NCBI RefSeq assembly: GCF_005154805.1
Contig: NZ_CP039727.1
Span: forward strand, 4,213,501-4,277,500
Length of the DNA stretch: 64,000 nt
Reading direction: 5' to 3'
Source of the DNA: Bacillus sp. S3
GTDB lineage: Bacteria > Bacillota > Bacilli > Bacillales > Cytobacillaceae
Shown here: in pieces, positions 54,530 through 62,700 of the stretch
How positions within the stretch are numbered: the stretch's first letter is position 1
Layout of the letters: each line of letters starts with the position of its first letter
Program-made: the position numbers and the translations under genes
The notes under the pieces: generated by a model
Database searches by the model: none
Told to the model about the DNA's origin: nothing
What the model saw: only the letters and a program-made list of their open reading frames with translations

Positions 54530-55501
54530 TTATGCAGTTCGCTTATTTTTTAAAATATTCATCCATTTTAGTTCGTCCTGGCTTGCAACGGTGATGATCG
54601 AGCCTACTAATATCATAATACTAAAAAAGACAACCTTTGCGGTAATTGGTGTGTGTAAAATGAGAAAACTTAAGAAAATCGCCCATGCAGCGTATGAAAT
54701 ATTTAATGCCATTGCACGGGTAGGGCCAAGCGTGTAAATCGCTTTATAATAAAACACGTAGGAAGCCGTTCCAGATAAAGCAATGACCGCGATTAAGAAC
54801 ATTTCACTGCTTTTAAAGACTTCGCCGACAAGCGGGTATGCTTTAAAAATAGGTAAAATCAGAATTCCGTAAGTGACTGCGGAAACTAACTGACGAATTT
54901 GCAATGCCTGTTCTGGAGAAATTTCATCATCCTTCATCCCGTAGGCAAGAATCACACACTCCATTCCCCAGCCGAAAATACATAACAAAATGAAGCTGAA
55001 GCCAAGAATGTAGCTTGGAGACGGTTCGCCGCCAGAAAAGCCTAAAAGGAAAATGAATAAAATACTAATAAATAGCCCAATCCAGTTCTTGATGGTTAAG
55101 CGATCCTTCAAGATCACAAAAGCGAAAAAGGCGCCAATCGCCGGGTAAACAGCGGAAATTGATGCTGACAGTGATGCCCCTAAATATTTGACGGCGAGGA
55201 CGTAACCGGTCATCCCAATCGGTCCGCCCAGCAATGCGCCTAATATGACAAACCGGCCGCTTCTCGTTGCAATTTTTTTAAAGGGAACTTTAAATTCCCC
55301 TCTGATTGTCATATATAGCATCATCCACAAACTCGATAACATATCATGGAAAAATGTACTAACTAATGGGGCGAGGAAAATAACCATTTCTGTCGACACA
55401 AATACAGCCTTTGATAATACCATGCCAATTAAAACCGTATCAAGCGCCCAGGTGAAACCCGACAGCATGCCGAAGTAAATCCCTTTATTTTTGAAATTCA
55501 T
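54530..55501 (-). CDS. licB: LicB choline transporter (DMT superfamily)
   Basis: 323 residues, ten membrane helices, EamA-type (two five-helix halves). Resembles pneumococcal LicB: MNFKNKGIYFGMLSGFTWALDTV, GGPIGMTGYVLAVKYLGASLSASISAVYP and TLGPTRAMALNISYAAWA. Expected to take up choline. GGGAG is 7 bases before the ATG. Its start lies inside the last 17 bases of the upstream licA-type gene, so translation is coupled. Confidence 0.9.
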   Translation of the reverse strand: MNFKNKGIYFGMLSGFTWALDTVLIGMVLSKAVFVSTEMVIFLAPLVSTFFHDMLSSLWMMLYMTIRGEFKVPFKKIATRSGRFVILGALLGGPIGMTGYVLAVKYLGASLSASISAVYPAIGAFFAFVILKDRLTIKNWIGLFISILFIFLLGFSGGEPSPSYILGFSFILLCIFGWGMECVILAYGMKDDEISPEQALQIRQLVSAVTYGILILPIFKAYPLVGEVFKSSEMFLIAVIALSGTASYVFYYKAIYTLGPTRAMALNISYAAWAIFLSFLILHTPITAKVVFFSIMILVGSIITVASQDELKWMNILKNKRTA

Positions 55502-57365
55502 ACGTCATCTCCCTAATTAAGTCGTGGTTTAAATTCTTTCTACATCTTGTTAACAGGTCCGTTCCATAGGTGCCAAAGTCGTCACCTTTCGCTTCCTTGA
55601 TGACCGTCCAAATCGTCCATAAAAAGTCTTGGAAGATTTTATTCATAATCATTCGCTGCTGGATCTCAAGCGGGATCACATCTTCCTCAAAATATAGCGT
55701 TAAAAATAGTTCTTCTTCTTCCGGTGTAAATTCACTTTCCATCGCATGCCAAGCTAGATCCCACATTGGATCGTTCATGCCGCTATATTCCCAATCAATT
55801 AAGTACAGTTTGTTTTCACCGCTTTTGACCATATTTTGCGGCAGGGCGTCATTATGGCATGGAGTCAGTTCAATATTCATTCCTTGGTATATTTCCTTCA
55901 ACACCATAACCTGTCTTTTCGTTTCTTCATAATGCTCATAAGGATGGCCATTTGTTTCCTTCATCAGCCGTTCGTATTCGTCAATTCTTTCAAATACATC
56001 AAAGCGATTGGCCATTTGCAGCTTGGAGAAGTGCAGAGTTTTAAAAATTTCGGTCGTCAGCTCCATGATGTCCTGCCGTTTCGTCATTTTAGGCGTTAAT
56101 GTTTCGGCCTCTTGGATTAATTCGGCAATCTTCACACCTGTTTCTTCATTAAAATAAACCAGCTCCGTATCAATACCCAAATGACTCGCAAGCGCCGCAT
56201 TAAACTTTTCCTCTTTTCGATTAATCATAGATTCTGTTCCGTTACCAGGAATCCTCAGTACATATTCCTTGCCTTTAATCACCACTTTAAAATTCTTATT
56301 CGTCATCCCGCCAAAAGGCTGAATTTCGCTGATATCTTCATAGGCAAGGTCAAGGGCTTCGATTAAGTGGCTCTTAATAAAAATTTCGCGGAATTCAGCT
56401 TCCTTCCGTTTTAGCATCGGAAAGGTCTTTTCCTTGACGGTATGATAGTGCTGCCAGCTATCAATTTCTCCCCAAACAAGATTATGCATTTTTAAATAGC
56501 CAATGTTATAATGCCGGGAAATGTCCAGCAGCATGTATTCATAATGAATCAATGGATTTTTATTATTTTGCTGATACTCACTGACCATTTTTGCATAAAC
56601 CTCATAGGATAGCTTGCTGACCCCAATCATTTCCCCGTCTATTCGGTTAAATTGGTGAATATCCTTAGAGATTTTATGTAGATAGCCATTTTTAATTTCG
56701 ACAAAGGCCTCATCCCCGGAGCCGCTCTCATTGCTGATAAGGACACAATCTCGCTGCGGATGTGAGAGAATTTCTCTTATTGCCCGTTCTTCAATTAATA
56801 TATCATCCTCAATCAATAGGAAATCCTCGGTGATCACTTCAAAGGCGGATGCCAATGATGCCATCGAACCCGTCCATTTGTATTTGGGATTGTTCACAAA
56901 TGTCAAATGACTGAATTCAGGATGCTCTTGAAATGCTTCCGGCTTGTAGCCAGTGACGATCACAATCTGGTTGATGCCATTTTCCTGCAAAATATCAATG
57001 TTTCTTTTTAGCAGCGTAGTGCCGTCAATGTCCATCAGCCCTGCCGGTTTATTAAAATCGGTTCGTGAACCCCCAGCTAAAATAATCGCCTGCTTTATTT
57101 CAGTTAATGGTTCTTGATGAATATTTACCTTTTTTCCCTGATAGGCTTCAATACCGCTTTGTAAAGTATCAAGGCCTTTTTGAGTAAGGTAATAGCTGAT
57201 ATTCCTGCCCTTTTTCTCACTGTAAATATAGTTTCCAAATGTTAAGTCATGAATGAGATAATTCACTTTTCCAATTGAAATTCCACATATTTCAGCCATT
57301 TTCTTCTGATTTAAATGGGCATGTTTATTAATTGCTTCTAATAATTGTAATAATTGCTGTTCCAT
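55485..57365 (-). CDS. licA: Three-domain choline kinase: winged helix, LicC-like NTP transferase, LicA-like kinase
   Basis: 626 residues. (a) Residues 1-75: winged helix (LNQKKMAEICGISIGKVNYLIHDL). (b) About 92-320: nucleotidyltransferase, AIILAGGSRTDFNKPAGLMDIDG, VIVTGY, IEDDILIEE, GEIDSWQHY. (c) About 335-620: APH/choline kinase, with Brenner motif TPCHNDALPQNM (501-512) and metal motif LIDWEYSGMNDPMWDLAWH. Pneumococcal LicA has only part (c), about 290 residues. It should phosphorylate choline with ATP; the middle domain may add CTP, duplicating LicC. The winged helix suggests the enzyme also regulates its own operon (inference). AAGGGGG lies 9 bases before the ATG. Overlaps licB by 17 bp. 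Confidence 0.9.
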   Translation of the reverse strand: MEQQLLQLLEAINKHAHLNQKKMAEICGISIGKVNYLIHDLTFGNYIYSEKKGRNISYYLTQKGLDTLQSGIEAYQGKKVNIHQEPLTEIKQAIILAGGSRTDFNKPAGLMDIDGTTLLKRNIDILQENGINQIVIVTGYKPEAFQEHPEFSHLTFVNNPKYKWTGSMASLASAFEVITEDFLLIEDDILIEERAIREILSHPQRDCVLISNESGSGDEAFVEIKNGYLHKISKDIHQFNRIDGEMIGVSKLSYEVYAKMVSEYQQNNKNPLIHYEYMLLDISRHYNIGYLKMHNLVWGEIDSWQHYHTVKEKTFPMLKRKEAEFREIFIKSHLIEALDLAYEDISEIQPFGGMTNKNFKVVIKGKEYVLRIPGNGTESMINRKEEKFNAALASHLGIDTELVYFNEETGVKIAELIQEAETLTPKMTKRQDIMELTTEIFKTLHFSKLQMANRFDVFERIDEYERLMKETNGHPYEHYEETKRQVMVLKEIYQGMNIELTPCHNDALPQNMVKSGENKLYLIDWEYSGMNDPMWDLAWHAMESEFTPEEEELFLTLYFEEDVIPLEIQQRMIMNKIFQDFLWTIWTVIKEAKGDDFGTYGTDLLTRCRKNLNHDLIREMTYEFQK

Positions 57366-57485
57366 TTAGGGTGCCCCCTTCTATATGTTCAATATTTGAA
57401 TGTATTTTCATTGTAACGCAGCCCAGAATATCTGTAAACAAAAAACTATTGATATTGAATAGTATTTCCTATGTAAAGGAAAAGA

Positions 57486-57518
57486 ATAAAAGGACTGTGC
57501 ACAAGCATGCACAGTCCT
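57486..57518 (-). terminator. Terminator of the LytB-like gene
   Basis: Minus strand AGGACTGTGCA and TGCACAGTCCT, 11-bp stem, then TTTATTC. Confidence 0.8.
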
Positions 57519-57529
57519 CGATTCGGTTC

Positions 57530-59578
57530 TTATTTATAAACAGAAACGTCAAAATATATGGTATAGGAACTTAACGAATCATAGATTTTTTTGATATTAC
57601 TTGTCTGCTTAACCGCCCAGCCAATATCGGTTGCATATTGGTGCCAAGGAGCACTTGGGTTCCATCTCATTTTATAAAGAGTATTTTGCGGTGTTCCAGC
57701 GTTTATATAGCCTGCGCCAATAAACTCTGCACCGCCGATGATCGCTGCTTCAGGTGTAAACCAGCCTTTTTTATACGCCGTTTCGGCTCCGCATGTATCT
57801 GGACAACTGTCAAACGCCCCAATCCCATACATATTATACACCTTTACCGGCTTATCTAACTTCTTGCCATCCACCGTATCAACGATAATCCCTTGGGCCA
57901 GCTTCGATTTGCCATTTCCGGTTTCAAGTAAGGCATGCGAGATTAAATAAATTTCATTAATACTATATTTTTTGCTTGCCTGTAGGAAGGCGTCTGCCTT
58001 TCCTTCCAGAATTCCTTTTCCAGCCAATGTTTTAGCATTTAGATCCTGGGCTGTCGTTCCGGCGCCTTTGTTTAAAAGGAGAAATTGAAAATACTCCGTG
58101 CTTTTTTCGCTAAACGATTTCGGATTCAAATAATAAGATACATCTGATGATTTCGCATTCCGCCATGTCACATATTCAATTTCATACCAGGTCCCTACGG
58201 TAGCATTTATTTGTACCTTTGCCCCTGGATTCAATTTGCCATAAATAAACGAATTTGTATTCATATCCTCACGAACATTAAGCGGAGTTGTGGACGTAAC
58301 GACTCCCTTTGAAGGGTCGGCAGCATCCATAGCGATATACTCACTGCTCACATAGGCCTTTGCATTTCGATACTTATCCGTTTGTGGAGATCTTGTCATT
58401 TGAATATCAAGCATTTGCTGGAAGGATATATCGTAATTGGTCGTTTTCATTACAGGACCTTCATTCAAGATACCGTTATCGAAAAAGTTATAGGTCTTGC
58501 CGCCGATGATTTGTTCACCGGTAACCATTTTTCCATTCCCTGCAAAGAAGTACCAATTGCCATCGGCCAATAACCAGCCGATCACCATGTCCCCGTTCTT
58601 GTTTAAGTAATACGTACTGCCATTATCGGTTAACCAACCCGTTTGCATTACTCCGCTTTCGTTCATGAAATACCATTTTCCATTCACATATACCCAGCCA
58701 GCGGCCATTGTCCCATCGGCGTTCAGAAAATACCATTTATTCGCATCGTACACCCAGCCGGTCTTCATCTTGCCATCTTGGGCAAAGTAATACTTTTTAT
58801 CGTTTTCGGTGTACCAGCCGATTAAAGCCAAACCCTCTTGGGAAAAATAATACTTATTTGCCCCATCGATCAGCCAGCCCGTGTGCTTTTCGCCACTGGC
58901 ATTAAAATACATGATGGTTTGGCCATCGCGGAATAGGCCGGTTAATGGAGCTGTACTTAAGGCACCTGATGAAGTAAAAACATAGGGTACCCCATCTATA
59001 AATTTTTGCCCGGTGACCATTGCTCCGCTTGAACTAAGATAGTATTTTCCATTACTGAGCTCAATCCAGCCGGTTTTCATCGCTCCGCTTCGATCAAGGT
59101 AATACCAGCTGTCCCCAGTTAACAGCCAGCCGGTTTTCATCGCTCCACTTGAATCAAGGAAATACCGAGTATTATTTTCCATATACCAGCCCGTTTTCAT
59201 GGCCCCACTGGAATCAAGAAAATACCATTTGTTGCCGATATATTGCCAGCCCGTTTTCATGGCTCCGCTTGAGTCGAGGTAATACCAGCTTTTTCCCACT
59301 AGTACCCAGCCGGTTTTCATTACTCCGCTCGAATCTAGGTAATACCAATGATTATTGTTAAAAAGCCAGCCTGTCTTCATGACACCATTGCTATCTAAAA
59401 AGTACCATTTACCACCATATTGGGCCCAGCCCGTAACAGGCTTGCCTGCTGATGTGACATAGTACCACTGATTGTTCTGATACTTCCATGTGTAGGTTCC
59501 AGCTGCAACAGCGCCTGAAGCCGTTGAAGAGAACAGCATGGTTGCCAAGGCGAGAGCAGTGACACGTTTTTTCTTCAA
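57530..59578 (-). CDS. LytB-like endo-beta-N-acetylglucosaminidase with N-terminal choline-binding repeats
   Basis: 682 residues. Signal peptide (MKKKRVTALALATM to AVAAG), about seventeen choline-binding-type repeats (about 28-385), an SH3b-like region (about 425-490, TPLNVREDMNTNSFIYG), then a C-terminal glucosaminidase domain with catalytic Glu in LISHALLETGNGKSKLAQG and YNMYGIGAFDSCPD. This order, repeats first and GH73 last, is that of S. pneumoniae LytB, the daughter-cell separation enzyme. Start: TTG at 59578 with GGGGGG 7 bases upstream; the ATG at 59593 lies within that site. Next to licA. Confidence 0.92.
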   Translation of the reverse strand: MKKKRVTALALATMLFSSTASGAVAAGTYTWKYQNNQWYYVTSAGKPVTGWAQYGGKWYFLDSNGVMKTGWLFNNNHWYYLDSSGVMKTGWVLVGKSWYYLDSSGAMKTGWQYIGNKWYFLDSSGAMKTGWYMENNTRYFLDSSGAMKTGWLLTGDSWYYLDRSGAMKTGWIELSNGKYYLSSSGAMVTGQKFIDGVPYVFTSSGALSTAPLTGLFRDGQTIMYFNASGEKHTGWLIDGANKYYFSQEGLALIGWYTENDKKYYFAQDGKMKTGWVYDANKWYFLNADGTMAAGWVYVNGKWYFMNESGVMQTGWLTDNGSTYYLNKNGDMVIGWLLADGNWYFFAGNGKMVTGEQIIGGKTYNFFDNGILNEGPVMKTTNYDISFQQMLDIQMTRSPQTDKYRNAKAYVSSEYIAMDAADPSKGVVTSTTPLNVREDMNTNSFIYGKLNPGAKVQINATVGTWYEIEYVTWRNAKSSDVSYYLNPKSFSEKSTEYFQFLLLNKGAGTTAQDLNAKTLAGKGILEGKADAFLQASKKYSINEIYLISHALLETGNGKSKLAQGIIVDTVDGKKLDKPVKVYNMYGIGAFDSCPDTCGAETAYKKGWFTPEAAIIGGAEFIGAGYINAGTPQNTLYKMRWNPSAPWHQYATDIGWAVKQTSNIKKIYDSLSSYTIYFDVSVYK

Positions 59579-59734
59579 TCTATTTCCCCCCATGAATATA
59601 ATTCTTCTCTCTATCTATTAAACTTCCTGTTAATCAAAATTGTATCTCTCTTATTCTCTCATTTTGAGACAGATTTTCAACAAAAATTTTGAAACTATGT
59701 CGAATTTAGTAATATTTACATAGTTATTAGCAGC

Positions 59735-59771
59735 GAAAAAGAAGACGGCCAGATTGAGCTGACCGCCTTCA
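59735..59771 (-). terminator. Terminator of the subtilase gene
   Basis: Minus strand GAAGGCGGTCAG and CTGGCCGTCTTC (two mismatches), then TTTTT. Confidence 0.8.
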
Positions 59772-59784
59772 CATGCTTTTATTG

Positions 59785-62700
59785 TTAATTAATCCATGCA
59801 CCATCGTTGTTCACTTTATAGCCGTCAATTGTTGTATTCACTGCGAGTTGACCAGAGCTGTATAGATAATACCACTTGCCGCCAATCTGCTTCCAGCCTG
59901 TTGCCATGTCGCCGTTTGCATGTAAATAGTACCATTGGCCCTTTAATGAAATCCAGCCTTTAGCCATTTCACCATTGGCTTTTAGATAATACCATTTGCC
60001 GCCCAATTGGACCCACCCGGTCTGCATCACGCCGCCTTTACCAAGGTAATACCATTTATTTTGGTCAAGGACCCATTGATTTTCTGCCATTGCCCCACTC
60101 TTAGTTAAGTAATACCATTTATTCTTGTCTTGTAACCAGCCTGTTTTCATTTTTTCATCTTGCGCTAAGTAATACCAGTATGAGCCAGCCTTTACCCAGC
60201 TAGTTGCTTTAACACTATTTTGATAGTAATACCATGAACCGTCTTCCAGCTTCCAGCCTGAAACGTTTCCACGGTAAATCACGACTTCCTTCACGGTTTC
60301 GTTGCCGGCAAGATCGCGCAGCATTAAGGAAATTTTGTTATCACCGCGGTTTAGAGCAACCTTTACCTCCACATTGTCATTTGCCGGTTTAAGAACATCT
60401 ACCGGACCGACAATGGCCTTTTCATATTCGTGATTATCATCAACAAATAATGATAGGTAATTGAAGTTATCCTTTAGATTAAGCTTCAAGGTCACTTCTT
60501 CTTTGTTGTCAGGAACAAGCTTCGGTGCCGAGACATTGATTTGCGGCCCCGTGGAATCAACAAACACTTTGCGGGAAATCGATGACTCGCTGCCCGATTT
60601 ATCCACGGCCTTGACAATTACATCGTAGAATCCATCTTTTGCAAATGTGGCTGTTGTTGAAAACTCATATATACTAGGGCCGGTATGTTTAAAGCTTGTT
60701 TCTTTTCCATTCACAGTTAATGAACTTAATCCTAAGTCCTCGATCACCGCTCCGGAAACGGGCACTTCTTTTGAATTGTAAGCGCCATATGGCATCGTTG
60801 AGAACGGATTAATGATAATCAACGGTTCTCCGTCTTCCGCCTCACCCGCAGTAGCCGTGTCACCGCCAAAGTTGTAGGCGTAATCGACTGCAATGACATC
60901 AATGATTGAACCTTCAGGTACATCGGTTAATTCATAGCTGTTTTCTTCACCGGTTGTTTCCCCGACTAACTCGCCATTGACGAAAATACCATAGGCTTGT
61001 ACGCCCGATCCTTCTTCAACTGTTTCCCAGCTGACAACAGATGTTTCCTGATCAAAGCTTGCAGTTACTTCTGGAGAAGTCGTATCGACCATTATCGGTA
61101 TGTCTTTTGTTTGATACCCTGCCCCTTTATAATCAATCACTGATTTTACTTGGTAGTAATACAAACCATCCTTCACCGGCTTGCCTTTTACGGTTCCATC
61201 CCAAGTACGATCATAATTATAAGAGAACGGAATTCCATACCCGTCATCAAAATAACTCTTAAAGACGTTTTTCTCTAATTTTACACGTCGGAGTAATTGT
61301 TTATTTTCATCTAAAATATTAAATTGCGCCTCTGCAGCATTCCGTAAAAATGACGGAAGGGTGTTGATATCATCATTCATCCAGTCTCCGTTTGGTGAGA
61401 TTGCATAAAAACCTTTTTCAGGGACAGGCGCTGTGAACCAGTCATCTGACAACATATCATGAACAGGAACCTCTTCTGTATTTCCCTCTTCATCTTCCCA
61501 GTCAAACAGCCCTTGAAGATCATAGAAACGGGATTCTCCTAAATCTTTAAAGCCATCAAGAATGGAAGGGCGATCCCACTTGCCGTAGAAGCCGACGTAT
61601 GGAATGGTTAGATCAGGGCTAAGTTCCTTTTTACCGGCAACATTCTTATCAGCATCCACTAATCTGACAAAGCCTTCCACAAACATATCTTCCTTAAGAG
61701 GAACAGTTGTTTTATGGCCATCCACATCAATGGCCGGAACCTTCGCCTTACTTAGATCGACCTTTATGGTAATATCTTGTGTTTTTCCGGCCGGAACCTT
61801 GACTGTTGCCGGTCCGTCGATGATCACGCCTTCGAGATTACCAGCAATCAAGGCATTGTAGTTCTCACCTTCACCATTTTGCTTGAGCGTGTCTGCTAAA
61901 ACCTTTGTATTTACAGTATAGGTAACATCCTTCGTTGAAACGTTTTTCGCTGTAAGCGTCATTTCAAATTTTTTCGATGTAAAATCTTTTAATTCCACTT
62001 TTGCTTGACCATTGCTCTTATTTACCACATATACAGGTGTTTTCACCGCATTAAATGTCTGCATCATCCCCGCACCTTGAAGACGTGGTGAGTATGGCTG
62101 TCCGTTCGTATCATCTATCACCTTTGCGGTATTCATCAACAATGTTTTTGCCAAGCGGGTGCGCTCATTGACAGTAAGGCCTTTGAAACGCTTGTCGGCT
62201 TGCAAATATTGCTGAACAAGAGCTGATCCGCCGGCCACATGCGGTGCTGCCATCGATGTGCCGCTGTATGTGCCATATTGGTCATCATTTAAGGTGGAGA
62301 GGATATTTCCGCCTGGTGCTGTAATTTCCGGTTTCAACTCGAGACCTGGTGTCGTTCCCCATGAGCTAAACTCTGTCATTTTTCCTGAAGCCGGGTCTTC
62401 TTGTTGCTCAATTTGGTTAATCGATACGGACTGAGATCCTTCTGTCAAAGCCGCCTCAAGTGACTCGCCTTCTTTTTGGGAAAGGAGCATAAATGGAATG
62501 TCGAAGCCGCCTTGATTTTTATAGAAAGTTGATTTTCCATCATCATAGACCATTATTCCAGCTGCACCCGCTTCTGCAGCCAATAATGCTTTATCAGCAA
62601 ATGATAGGTCTCCCCGCTTTACAAGGACAATCTTGCCGACAACATCGATATTCTCATAGTCTTCCGGAAAACCTAATGCACCATTTAGGCTGACAATCTG

